A DNA stretch of 64,000 bases, taken from Gp1-AA133 sp963765755 (GTDB lineage: Bacteria > Acidobacteriota > Terriglobia > Terriglobales > Acidobacteriaceae). This document shows, piece by piece, positions 16,796 to 25,206 of this stretch. Location of the stretch: contig CAVXXV010000007.1 in assembly GCA_963765755.1 (NCBI GenBank), positions 62,001-126,000 on the forward strand. Direction: 5' to 3'. Position numbers and translations under genes: made by a program. How positions within the stretch are numbered: position 1 is the stretch's first letter; every line of letters begins with the position of its first letter. A model generated the notes under the pieces. It did not search any database. It saw only the letters and a program-made list of their open reading frames with translations, and was not told the DNA's origin.

Positions 16796-19315
16796 GTGAA
16801 TCAAGACCGGCCCCCTAATGCACAGAGCGAGGCAGCCGGTTCTTCGTTCATGTCAGTGGAATCTATCTGGCGCGATATTCGATTTGCTGTGCGATCGCTG
16901 CTGAAAGCTCCAGGATTCACGGTCGTCGCGATTCTGGTGATGGCGGCCGGGATCGGTGCGAATACAGCTGTCTTCTCCGTTATTAATACAGTTCTGCTCA
17001 AGCCACTCACTTATCCCGATCCGCAATCGCTGGTGCATCTGATGAACACCGGCGATCAAGGTTCCTTCCCTGGCGCGAACGTGCCCAAGTTCAATATCTG
17101 GCGGCAGCAGACGGGGATTTTTCAGCAGGTCGCAGCTTACGATAGCGGGGGCGCCGGATTGAACCTGACCGGTAACGATGAGCCGGAACAGGTGCAAGGC
17201 GTACACGTAACCGCTGACTATTTTTCGGTTCTTGGCGCACCCGTGATCGCGGGTCGGACTTTCACGGCGGCGGAGGACAGTCCTCACGGCGGAAGTGTAG
17301 TTGTGCTGAGCTATGGTCTGTGGAAGCGGCGCTTTGGTGGAGATCGCAGCATCGTCGGCAAAAACATTCAGCTCAACGGACAGCCGTATCAGATTGTGGG
17401 CGTGATCGGTCGCGCCTTTGTTACGGAAAATCCGGCTGATCTCTGGCTGCCATTCCAGTTCGAACTCAGTTCGACCGACCAGGCACACTACTTCGGCGCG
17501 ATTGCGCGCTTGAAGCCAGGTGTGACTGAGCCGATGGCCAACGCGCAGTTAAAGCTGGCCGCCGATCAATATCGAGCGACCTACCCGGGCACGCTGGGGC
17601 CGAAAAATAGCTTTGGCGTAGTGTTGTTGCAGGAATTGATGGTCCGCGATACGCGGTCGTCCCTTTACGTGCTCCTGGGCGCGGTCGGACTTGTGCTGTT
17701 GATTGCATGTGCCAACGTTGCCAATCTGCTGCTGATTCGCGCCACCGCTCGTAAGCGGGAGTTGGCAACGCGCGCTGCACTTGGCGCCGGACGCTGGCAC
17801 ATCATTCGCCAGCTGCTTACCGAGAGTCTGCTTATATCGCTCACCGGCGGAGTGCTTGGACTCCTTCTTGGATTCGCGGGGGTCCGGTTCTTGCTGGCAA
17901 TCAATCCTGGGAGCATCCCGCGGATCGGTGAAGATGGATCAGCAGTCACGGTCGATCTGAATATGCTTCTGTTCACGCTTGGAGTTTCGGTGCTGACGGG
18001 AATTTTGTTTGGCCTGGTGCCTGCCATCAGTGCCTCGCGCAAGAGTCTTGCAGCAGCCTTGAACGAGAGCAGCAACCGTGCAGGAGTAGGCTTCCGCAGC
18101 GGCAAAGTGCGATCTCTTCTGGTCGTCAGCGAAATGGCTCTTGCGCTCGTTCTGGTCATTGGAGCGGTGCTCCTCATTCGCACGTTTATGAACCTGCAGT
18201 CGGTCGATCCCGGGTTCGACACTCACAACGTTCTCACCATGGCCATGTCGATCAGCGGCGACCGGTTTTTGAGGACCAGCGGCGTCGCGCAAGTCATTCA
18301 CGACGGCACCGAGAGGATCAATGCAGTTCCCGGCGTCACGGCCAGTGCCGCCGCGTGCTGTCTGCCCCTGCAAGGTGGCTTCGGGCTTCCTTTCAACATC
18401 GTCGGGCGGGCGAACGGCAACAATCCGAATACGGGTGGAGCAGGATACTTCCCGGTCTCGTGGAGTTATTTTGAAGTCTTCAAGGTACCCGTCGTCCGCG
18501 GGCGCAATTTCACCGAACAAGATAACGGTGCTGCGCCCGGTGTCGTCATCATCAACGCGGCAATGGCGCGGCAGTTCTGGCCCAACGGTGATCCGCTGAG
18601 CGACCGCATCGTGATTGGTGCGGGCGTGGGACCGGTCTTCGTCGAACCACCGCGGCAGGTGATCGGGGTGGTTGGAGACACACGCGATGGCGGACTCAAT
18701 CAGGATCCGGGTCCAACGATGTATATCCCGGTTACGCAGATGCCCGACAAAGTCACGGAGCTCAATTCGCGCATCGCGCCCTTGTGGTGGATTGTGCGCA
18801 CGCGGATAGAGCCCCACAGCCTCACGGCCGCCGTCACCAACGCGATCCGCGAAGCGACGGGCAGTTTGCCTGTGGCGCACATCCGTAGCATGGACGAGAT
18901 CGTCGTGCGGACAACCTCGCGCGAACGCTTCAACATGCTGCTGCTCACGATTTTCGCCACCTCGGCGTTACTGATGGCGGCGATCGGTATTTATGGATTA
19001 ATGGCTTACTCGGTCCAGCAGCGAACCCCGGAACTCGGCGTCAGAATGGCTCTGGGAGCGCCCGCTTCGAACATTCGTAATATGGTGATTCGTCAGGGAA
19101 TGCTTCTTGCAGGAATTGGGCTGGTCATCGGAATTGGCGGAGCCTTATGGCTGACGAAGTTTCTGACGGGATTTCTGTTCGGAGTAAAAACGTGGGATCC
19201 GACAGCATTCATCCTAACCCCAATCTTTCTGTGCGCGGTGGCGCTAATAGCAGTCTGGGTACCAGCGAGAAAAGCAACGCGGATCGATCCGATTTCAGCA
19301 TTGCGGTTTGAGTGA
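16796..19315 (+). CDS. MacB/FtsX-type orphan ABC permease (acidobacterial duplicated permease family)
   Basis: 839 residues if translated from GTG 16796, which follows AAGGAGG by 4 bases; ATG 16850 (MSVESIWRDIRF) is an alternative. The layout is WRDIRFAVRSLLKAPGFT, TM1 (VVAILVMAAGIGANTAVFSVI), a MacB-like periplasmic core, three TM helices (residues about 290-420), a second half repeating core plus helices, and a C-terminal VWVPARKATRIDPISALRFE. No ABC ATPase gene adjoins it, as is usual for the large acidobacterial family TIGR03434. Cargo unknown. Often such genes are paired with PadR regulators, but here none is adjacent. Confidence 0.88.
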   Translation: MNQDRPPNAQSEAAGSSFMSVESIWRDIRFAVRSLLKAPGFTVVAILVMAAGIGANTAVFSVINTVLLKPLTYPDPQSLVHLMNTGDQGSFPGANVPKFNIWRQQTGIFQQVAAYDSGGAGLNLTGNDEPEQVQGVHVTADYFSVLGAPVIAGRTFTAAEDSPHGGSVVVLSYGLWKRRFGGDRSIVGKNIQLNGQPYQIVGVIGRAFVTENPADLWLPFQFELSSTDQAHYFGAIARLKPGVTEPMANAQLKLAADQYRATYPGTLGPKNSFGVVLLQELMVRDTRSSLYVLLGAVGLVLLIACANVANLLLIRATARKRELATRAALGAGRWHIIRQLLTESLLISLTGGVLGLLLGFAGVRFLLAINPGSIPRIGEDGSAVTVDLNMLLFTLGVSVLTGILFGLVPAISASRKSLAAALNESSNRAGVGFRSGKVRSLLVVSEMALALVLVIGAVLLIRTFMNLQSVDPGFDTHNVLTMAMSISGDRFLRTSGVAQVIHDGTERINAVPGVTASAAACCLPLQGGFGLPFNIVGRANGNNPNTGGAGYFPVSWSYFEVFKVPVVRGRNFTEQDNGAAPGVVIINAAMARQFWPNGDPLSDRIVIGAGVGPVFVEPPRQVIGVVGDTRDGGLNQDPGPTMYIPVTQMPDKVTELNSRIAPLWWIVRTRIEPHSLTAAVTNAIREATGSLPVAHIRSMDEIVVRTTSRERFNMLLLTIFATSALLMAAIGIYGLMAYSVQQRTPELGVRMALGAPASNIRNMVIRQGMLLAGIGLVIGIGGALWLTKFLTGFLFGVKTWDPTAFILTPIFLCAVALIAVWVPARKATRIDPISALRFE

Positions 19316-19500
19316 TCCTGCCGCCGTTGTGCTCTTCAACCCTCCTGTTCGCCAAAATCGGGGTCAGTGAGCGAAATCGCAGCGATTACACCCAGAGCCC
19401 CGATTGCCGGCAAGAATGCTTGCTCGATCACGCACCGCCGGTGGGTCCATCTGAAGGTGAGCAAGCGGATGTACCCGACTCAACCGATCAATTTCCCCCA

Positions 19501-20199
19501 TCACGCCAGATCAAACAAGAGCACTTCGCTGTCCTTCGCTCCTTTGATGTTCAGCTTGGACTCGTCGCTGATGGCCGCTCCATCGCCCTGTTCAAGCCTC
19601 TGACCATTCACCTCAACGCTACCCTTGGCGATCTGCAGCCAGCCGTGCCGATTCTTGCCGAAGTCATGCGCCACTTCCTCGCCCGGTTTCAGCACCGTGA
19701 CATAGAGCCGCGCGTCCTGGTTGATCTTCACCGATCCGTCTTTCGCGTCGGGTGAAGCAATCAGGCGGAGCTTGCCTTGCTTCTCTTCCGTTGGGAACGA
19801 CTTTTGCTCGTAGCTCGGCTCCAGCGACTTCTTCTCCGGCAGAATCCATATCTGGTACAAGTGCACCCGTTCGTCTTTCGACGGGTTGTACTCGCTGTGC
19901 CGGATGCCGCGTCCGGCCGTCATGCGCTGGCCGTCCCCGGGCAGGATCACCGACCCTGTGCCGAGGCTGTCCTTGTGCTCGAGCTTGCCTTCCAGTACGT
20001 AAGTGATGATCTCCATATCGCTGTGCGGGTGGGTTGGAAAGCCTGAGGATGGGGCGACGTAGTCCTCATTAATCACCCGCAAGGACCGGAAGCCCATCCA
20101 GCTCGGGTCGTAATAGTCGCTGAAGCTGAACGTGTGCTTGGTGTTCAGCCAGCCGAAGTTTCCCCCGCCACGCTCGTTGCCGCGCCGTAACTTAATCAT
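19501..20199 (-). CDS. Pirin family protein (possible quercetin 2,3-dioxygenase)
   Basis: 232 residues, a bicupin. The metal ligands of the N-terminal cupin are all present: H57 and H59 (PTHPHSDME), H101 and E103 (RHSEYNP). YhhW-type pirins cleave quercetin in vitro; other members are redox sensors or bind transcription factors. Signature WLNTKHTFSFSDYYDP opens the protein. The start ATG 20199 has GAGGGAG upstream. A perfect 16-bp palindrome lies 33 bases upstream and probably binds a regulator. The 185 bases between this gene and the permease stop contain nothing recognisable. Confidence 0.9.
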   Translation of the reverse strand: MIKLRRGNERGGGNFGWLNTKHTFSFSDYYDPSWMGFRSLRVINEDYVAPSSGFPTHPHSDMEIITYVLEGKLEHKDSLGTGSVILPGDGQRMTAGRGIRHSEYNPSKDERVHLYQIWILPEKKSLEPSYEQKSFPTEEKQGKLRLIASPDAKDGSVKINQDARLYVTVLKPGEEVAHDFGKNRHGWLQIAKGSVEVNGQRLEQGDGAAISDESKLNIKGAKDSEVLLFDLA

Positions 20200-20231
20200 G
20201 ATCTCCCTCTAGAATTGTGCTTTTGTCGAAT

Positions 20232-20247
20232 ACTTGACTAGTCAAGT
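20232..20247. promoter_or_regulatory. Perfect 16-bp palindrome ACTTGACTAGTCAAGT upstream of pirin
   Basis: Every base pairs with its partner, and a -35-like TTGACT is embedded on both strands. The position 33 bases before the pirin start codon suits an operator, for example for a MarR- or LysR-type repressor encoded elsewhere. No regulator gene adjoins it. Confidence 0.5.
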
Positions 20248-20320
20248 GATTTGATGAATTGGCGTCAGAAAGGATTCAGCCGGGGGCGGCCGATGCCCGG
20301 GAGAGCCAAGTTTGCGCATA

Positions 20321-20351
20321 AACAAGAAGGCCACGGATGGTATCCGTGGCC
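20321..20351 (-). terminator. Rho-independent terminator of the FmdB-like gene
   Basis: On the reverse strand, GGCCACGGAT and ATCCGTGGCC (20329-20338 and 20342-20351) form a perfect 10-bp stem with a 3-base loop, followed by TTCTTGTTTA. It lies 34 bases after the stop codon of the zinc-ribbon gene. Confidence 0.8.
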
Positions 20352-20384
20352 CTGTAAATCAAGCGTAGTCCGGCTCGACGAGGG

Positions 20385-20681
20385 TTACGACTTCTTCTCC
20401 GCCTTCTTGGTCGAGGTCTCGGACTTCGACTCCTTCTTGTCGTCCTTCTTTTCCTCTTTTTTGCTCCCCGACTCGCCGTTCGACGACGAGCCACCCGAGG
20501 ATTTCTTCGGATAGTCGGTGACGTACCAGCCCGATCCTTTGAATTGCACGGCCGGCGCCGACACAACCTGTTCCACGGGACCCTTGCAGTCCGGGCACTT
20601 CTTCACGTGCGGGTCCGAGAATTTCTGGATCCGCTCAAAACGGTGGTGGCACTTCTTGCACTCGTATTCGTAAAGGGGCAT
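20385..20681 (-). CDS. FmdB family zinc-ribbon protein
   Basis: 98 residues from ATG 20681, preceded by GGAG; a longer frame to 20765 lacks family sequence. The N-terminus MPLYEYEC is diagnostic, with zinc ligands C8, C11, C29 and C32 (CKKC ... CPDC), followed by the conserved GSGWYVTDY segment. The last 40 residues are a Lys/Glu/Ser-rich disordered tail. FmdB was first linked to formamidase regulation, but the family is widespread and its role is unsettled. It is monocistronic with its own terminator. Confidence 0.88.
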   Translation of the reverse strand: MPLYEYECKKCHHRFERIQKFSDPHVKKCPDCKGPVEQVVSAPAVQFKGSGWYVTDYPKKSSGGSSSNGESGSKKEEKKDDKKESKSETSTKKAEKKS

Positions 20682-20791
20682 GCAACTCCAATGTTTCGAG
20701 GTACTCACGGGCCACGCGCGGGACGTACATGGCTGGCCAATAGATTGATTAGATTCTAGGGTCACCGCACGGGTCGCGTCAATTTGGAAGA

Positions 20792-20891
20792 AGCTGTCAG
20801 CTGTCAGCCTTCAGCTATCAGTAATTTTCCCGTTCGTCGGGATTCTGGAAGCACGATCTTACTGATGGCTGAGAGCTGACGGCTAAGAGCT
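20792..20891. repeat. Imperfect 30-bp inverted repeat of AGCTGTCAGC type
   Basis: Arm 20792-20821 and the reverse complement of arm 20862-20891 agree at 24 of 30 positions; both are built from AGCTGTCAG/AGCTATCAG-like units. The 40-base centre contains CCCGTTCGTCGGGA. It lies between the divergent FmdB-like and rsmI genes and looks like a dispersed extragenic palindrome. Confidence 0.6.
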
Positions 20892-20917
20892 GCTGTCCCG
20901 ATGTTATCCTTCTCGCC

Positions 20918-21799
20918 ATGGCCGCCGAGCATTCGTCGAAATCCGCCCCGCTCGATCCCGGCCCCACTCTCTACCTGGTGGCCACTCCCATCGGCAACCT
21001 CGAGGACATCACGCTGCGCGCCCTGCGCGTGCTCAAGGGCGTCGACCTGATCGCGTGCGAAGATACGCGGCAAACCCAGAAACTGCTGAACCATTACGGC
21101 ATCTCGACCCGCACCATCAGCTACCACGAGCACAACGAGATGACCAAGGCGGCGGAGCTGGTGGTCGATCTCGAAGGCGGTGCGAAGATCGCGCTGGTGA
21201 CCGACGCCGGCATGCCCGGCATTTCCGATCCCGGATTCCGCCTCATCACGCTGGCCATCCGCCACGGCGTCCCAGTTGTTCCGATCCCGGGCGCCTCGGC
21301 GTTCCTCGCAGCCCTGGTCGCGAGCGGATTGCCCACCGATTCATTCCGTTTCAGCGGCTTCCTGCCCGCCAAGCGCGGAGAGCGCCGCACGCTTCTCGAA
21401 ACCATCCGCACCTCCCCACGCACGCAAGTCTTCTACGAAGCTCCCCACCGCGTGGTCGAAGCGCTGGAAGATATTGTCGAAGTCCTGGGCCCGGAGCGCC
21501 ACGTGGTCGTGGCCCGCGAGGTCACCAAAATCCACGAAGAATTCCTGCGCGGCCGTGCGGCCGAAATACTACGAACGCTAAGGTCTCGCGGTGACGTGAA
21601 AGGCGAAATCACCCTGTTGATTGCGAAAGCCGAGGACGCGGCGCAAAGCGTAGCGCCAGTGCGAATATCAGTCCGCCAACGGGTAAACCAAATCATGTCC
21701 GAGGAAAGAGTAGACGAGAAAGCCGCCCTGAAAAAAGTCGCTAAGGAGATGGGCGTATCCAAAAGCGAAGCCTATCGGGAATTGCAGAGAACCAAGTAG
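20918..21799 (+). CDS. rsmI: 16S rRNA (cytidine1402-2'-O)-methyltransferase
   Basis: 293 residues of the tetrapyrrole-methylase fold. RsmI uses S-adenosylmethionine to methylate the ribose of C1402 in the ribosomal P site. Visible signatures are TLYLVATPIGNLEDIT, CEDTRQTQKLLNHYGI, SYHEHNE, VTDAGMPGISDPG and PIPGASAFLAALVASGLPTD, with FYEAPHRVVEAL further on. The C-terminal 70 residues carry a conserved helical domain (VNQIMSEERVDEKAALKKVAKEMG, written here in two adjoining parts of the family signature). Length is typical. The gene is monocistronic and divergent from the FmdB-like gene. Confidence 0.95.
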   Translation: MAAEHSSKSAPLDPGPTLYLVATPIGNLEDITLRALRVLKGVDLIACEDTRQTQKLLNHYGISTRTISYHEHNEMTKAAELVVDLEGGAKIALVTDAGMPGISDPGFRLITLAIRHGVPVVPIPGASAFLAALVASGLPTDSFRFSGFLPAKRGERRTLLETIRTSPRTQVFYEAPHRVVEALEDIVEVLGPERHVVVAREVTKIHEEFLRGRAAEILRTLRSRGDVKGEITLLIAKAEDAAQSVAPVRISVRQRVNQIMSEERVDEKAALKKVAKEMGVSKSEAYRELQRTK

Positions 21800-21998
21800 A
21801 ACCACGAACACGTAACGCAACGTACCACGTAACGCCACGAACCACGTGGGACAGGCGCCCCCCTATCCAGCCAAGGAAAGCTCGGCTCCGCTTATTCGAC
21901 TTCTGCATTTTGAGGCAGGGAATATTCCACCTGAAAATCTAGCCGCGCTGGATGCGCGACTGGGCAGCCGAGGGCGGCTGCCCCTACGTGGTTCGTGG

Positions 21999-22457
21999 CT
22001 ACTTGCCAGCTAGTTCTTTTTTGACGGCGTCGCTCACGACTTTGCCATCTACCCGCATCCCCGCCGCCGCGAACCGCGCCATGGCATTCTTCATGACGGT
22101 TCCCATGTCTTTCATTGTGGGGGAGCCCATCTCGGCAATCGTAGCTTTCACGCCCGCCACAATCTCTTCCTCACCCGCGGCCTTGGGAAGATAACTTTCA
22201 ATCACTTTAATCTCGGCGGCTTCCTTGTCCGCCATCTCCTGACGCCCGCCTTTGGTGAACTGCTCGACTGACTCCTTGCGCTGCTTGATCAGCGTAGTCA
22301 GCACCTGCTGCGATTCCTTGTCGTCGAGTGGGCCCATTTTTTCGGTCTGCTTTAGCGTCAGCGCAGTTTTCACCATGCGAAGGCAGGAGAGGCGCGCTTC
22401 GTCCTTAGCCTTCATGGCGGACACAAGATCTTTTTGTATCTGATCGATCAGGCTCAT
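21999..22457 (-). CDS. yqeY: GatB/YqeY domain protein
   Basis: 152 residues from ATG 22457; family proteins begin MSLxDQIQxDL, as here, so the in-frame extension to 22565 is rejected. YqeY is related to the C-terminal tRNA-binding tail domain of GatB, and is thought to bind tRNA, but has no established role. Visible motifs are AMKAKDEARLSCLRMVKTAL, RKESVEQF, EIKVIESYLPKA and MGTVMKNAM. The 200 bases between rsmI and this gene hold CACGTAACG-type short repeats but no gene. Confidence 0.9.
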   Translation of the reverse strand: MSLIDQIQKDLVSAMKAKDEARLSCLRMVKTALTLKQTEKMGPLDDKESQQVLTTLIKQRKESVEQFTKGGRQEMADKEAAEIKVIESYLPKAAGEEEIVAGVKATIAEMGSPTMKDMGTVMKNAMARFAAAGMRVDGKVVSDAVKKELAGK

Positions 22458-22629
22458 AGTCCCGCAATTATAGCGGCTGCACAAAACACGTAGGGACAGC
22501 CGCCCTCGCCTGTCCGGACGAGCGAAGCTCGGCTGACTTTTCTTCAACCCCGCCAGGCACCCCAAACGTGCGCCATTGCCGCCCCTTCCGATAAACTATC
22601 TACCATCCTATTTTTCAAGGACTCATCCC

Positions 22630-23820
22630 ATGCTGCGCAAAAACCGCCTCTTCACCCCCGGCCCGACCCCCCTTCTCCCCGCCGCTCAGTTTGCCGAGGC
22701 CGCCTTCACCGCACACCATCGCACCGCGGACTTCCGGAACCTGTTCACCCGCGTGCTGGCCGACATGAAAGAATTCATCGGCACGCGGAACGATGTCCTG
22801 GTGCTCGCCTGCTCCGGTTCCGGCGTGATGGAAGCGAGCGTTTCGAACCTGACCTCCCCGGGGGACAAGATCCTCGTCCTGACCGCCGGCAAGTTCGGCG
22901 AGCGCTGGACCGCGCTGGGCAAAGCTTTCGGCTGCAACATCGACGTCCTCAGCAAGCCTTACGGCCAGACGTTCTCCCTCGAAGAAGTGCGCGCGAAGCT
23001 GATACCGGACGTCCGCGTCGTTTACATGCAGGCTACCGAAACCTCTACTGGTGCGCGCCACGACGTGAAGGAAATTGCTAAGCTCGTGCGGGCCTTGGGT
23101 GATGACGCTCTCCTCGTAGTCGACGCCATTACCGGACTGGGCACGACCCACCTGGAAGTCGACGCCTGGGGAGTAGATCTCGTGGTCGGAGGATCGCAGA
23201 AGGCGCTCATGATTCCACCCGGCCTCGCCTACTGCGGCGTCAGCGAGCGGGCCTGGCAGCGCATGGAGACCACAAAATCTCCGCGCTATTACTTTGACTT
23301 GCGCAAGGAGCGGAAGTCGGCCACGAAGGGCGAGTCGGCCTACACGCCGGCTACGTCGCTGTTCGCGGCGCTAGGAGCGGCGCTCGACTACATCCGCCAG
23401 CTCGGGAACGGCGATTTGTCGGCCGGTCGCGAGGATCTCGTAAACAACGCCGAACTTGCAGCCGAGATGACGCGGGCCGGAGCCCAGGCACTGGGCCTGA
23501 AACTATTCGCGCCCAGTTCCCCGGCGGCGGCCGTCACAGCCATCGAGGCCCCTGCGGGAGTAGACTCCGGCGCGATCGTGAAGGAGTTCCGCGAATCGTT
23601 CAACGCCGTAGTTGCCAATGGCCAGGGCGAGATGAAGGGCAAGCTGTTCCGCATGGCCCACATTGGTTATTACGACTATCTCGATACCATTGGCGCACTA
23701 GCTGCGCTCGAACACGTCATCGCGCACGTGACCGGCAAGCCCGTCGAGTTCGGATCGGCGGTGCGCGCTGCGCAGGAAGTGTTTGCTCGACAAAGCGAAA
23801 CTGCGGACGCGACCCGATAG
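22630..23820 (+). CDS. Class V PLP aminotransferase (alanine-glyoxylate/phosphoserine aminotransferase type)
   Basis: 396 residues from ATG 22630 (MLRKNRLFTPGPTPL); an in-frame ATG at 22576 is upstream of the family's conserved start. PLP binding is shown by GSGVMEASV, VVDAITGLG and the Schiff-base lysine K191 in GGSQKALMIPPG. Sequence type is the AGT/serine-pyruvate aminotransferase family. Only one small gene separates it from serA, so it may supply the phosphoserine transaminase step of serine synthesis; that is inference from context. A ~20-residue C-terminal tail after the catalytic domain is ordinary. Confidence 0.85.
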   Translation: MLRKNRLFTPGPTPLLPAAQFAEAAFTAHHRTADFRNLFTRVLADMKEFIGTRNDVLVLACSGSGVMEASVSNLTSPGDKILVLTAGKFGERWTALGKAFGCNIDVLSKPYGQTFSLEEVRAKLIPDVRVVYMQATETSTGARHDVKEIAKLVRALGDDALLVVDAITGLGTTHLEVDAWGVDLVVGGSQKALMIPPGLAYCGVSERAWQRMETTKSPRYYFDLRKERKSATKGESAYTPATSLFAALGAALDYIRQLGNGDLSAGREDLVNNAELAAEMTRAGAQALGLKLFAPSSPAAAVTAIEAPAGVDSGAIVKEFRESFNAVVANGQGEMKGKLFRMAHIGYYDYLDTIGALAALEHVIAHVTGKPVEFGSAVRAAQEVFARQSETADATR

Positions 23821-23923
23821 CCATTGTCGCGCGCGCAGTGGATTGCAGCTGTTCTCCCGGGAGCGGCCTCGTCAGCCGCTCCAACAAACTCAATTTCCCC
23901 CCTGATACCCAACTGGAGTGTGT

Positions 23924-25051
23924 ATGCGACTGCAAGGTACTACGGCCCTGTTCACCGCGATCGGGATGTTATGTGGCACATGTCACGCCGACTTCAAGTA
24001 CACGGAAACTACGAAAGTGACGGGCGGCGCTATGATGGGTGCCGTCAAATTCGCCTCCGTCTTCAGCAAGAATGCCAAGCAGGCAATGGCCCCCACCACC
24101 CGCACCGTAGCCATCAAGGGAAACAAACTCCGCGAGGAGCAATCCGACGGCAAGGTCCAGATCATCGATCTCGACGGGCGGCGCTTTATCGAAATCGACC
24201 CGCAAGCCAAAACATACGGCATCATGACCTTCGACGAAATGAAGCAGGCCATGCAGCGCAAGCAGGCCGAGATGCAGGAAAAGATGAAGGAAGAGCAGGC
24301 CAAGCATCCCGAAAAATCTGACAACGCTGAAAAGACCAACGTGAAGATTACGCCCAAGTTCGAAAGCAGCGAGACCGGAGCCACGCGCAACATCCTCGGG
24401 CTACCGACCAAGGAAGTGAAGGCCAAGGTCACGATGCTGATGGAGTCCGACGACCCGAAAGCGCAGGGCCAGCAAGTCTCAACCGTCCTCAACACCGATC
24501 AGTGGATTGCCGAGGACGTGCCCGGCTATAACGAGCTTCGCCAGTTCTATTTGAAGATGGCGAAAGAACTCGACTGGGTTCCCGGCCAAGTGATGCAGGG
24601 CATGCCCAACAACAACGTGCAAGTCAGCCTCGCCGAACTGCGCAAAAACAACGTGGCGCACATCACCGGCATGCCGGTGCTCTCCTTCACGAGCATGGCT
24701 ATGGCCGGCACGGCCCCGGCCGCGGGACAGCCCGCCCAGCAGGCGCCTCCGCCTCCGCCTCCGCAAACGCACAACGACGATTCCATTCCCACGACGGCCA
24801 GCGGCGCGGTCATGAAAGGGCTGGGTGGAATGTTCAAGAAGAAGAAAGAGCAGCAACAGCAGCAGGAGCAGGAGAAGCAGTCTGCGAATCCGAACCCTGC
24901 GAGCACTCCCGGCTCGCTGATGGACATGCAGACCGAAGTCACCAACTATTCGAACGACTCTCTGGATGCTGCGTTGTTCGCTCCTCCCGCTGGATACACC
25001 CAGACGCAAAAGAATCCGGACGAGGTGCTGGGCGGAGCGAAACATCAATAG
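23924..25051 (+). CDS. Exported hypothetical protein (DUF4412-like) with Pro and Gln tracts
   Basis: 375 residues from ATG 23924, five bases after GGAG. A short signal-like N-terminus (RLQGTTALFTAIGMLCGTCHA) precedes a beta-rich domain (FKYTETTKVTGG, VAIKGNKLREEQ, IIDLDGRRFIEIDPQAKTYGIMTF). A Lys/Gln-rich helix (residues about 108-135) follows, then another beta region. The last 130 residues contain a poly-Pro run, a poly-Gln run (KKKKEQQQQQ) and a disordered end. The pattern resembles DUF4412/LolA-like periplasmic proteins. Function unknown. It lies between the aminotransferase and serA on the same strand with gaps of about 100-150 bases. Confidence 0.72.
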   Translation: MRLQGTTALFTAIGMLCGTCHADFKYTETTKVTGGAMMGAVKFASVFSKNAKQAMAPTTRTVAIKGNKLREEQSDGKVQIIDLDGRRFIEIDPQAKTYGIMTFDEMKQAMQRKQAEMQEKMKEEQAKHPEKSDNAEKTNVKITPKFESSETGATRNILGLPTKEVKAKVTMLMESDDPKAQGQQVSTVLNTDQWIAEDVPGYNELRQFYLKMAKELDWVPGQVMQGMPNNNVQVSLAELRKNNVAHITGMPVLSFTSMAMAGTAPAAGQPAQQAPPPPPPQTHNDDSIPTTASGAVMKGLGGMFKKKKEQQQQQEQEKQSANPNPASTPGSLMDMQTEVTNYSNDSLDAALFAPPAGYTQTQKNPDEVLGGAKHQ

Positions 25052-25206
25052 CTAAAACGGCTGTCAAACAACGGCCACGAATCAATGGTTGATTAACCGT
25101 TCGATTCGGGGCCCGAGTTCTTCGTAAGTCTAAGTCCTTCGGTGCTCACAGACTGATGTTCCCAACTCTGCTAGGATTTCAATTTCCCCAGGAACCCTGA
25201 AACCCA

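Noticed and set aside
19312..19755. Forward open frame overlapping the pirin gene
   Set aside because: No family sequence; pirin on the other strand has all four metal ligands.
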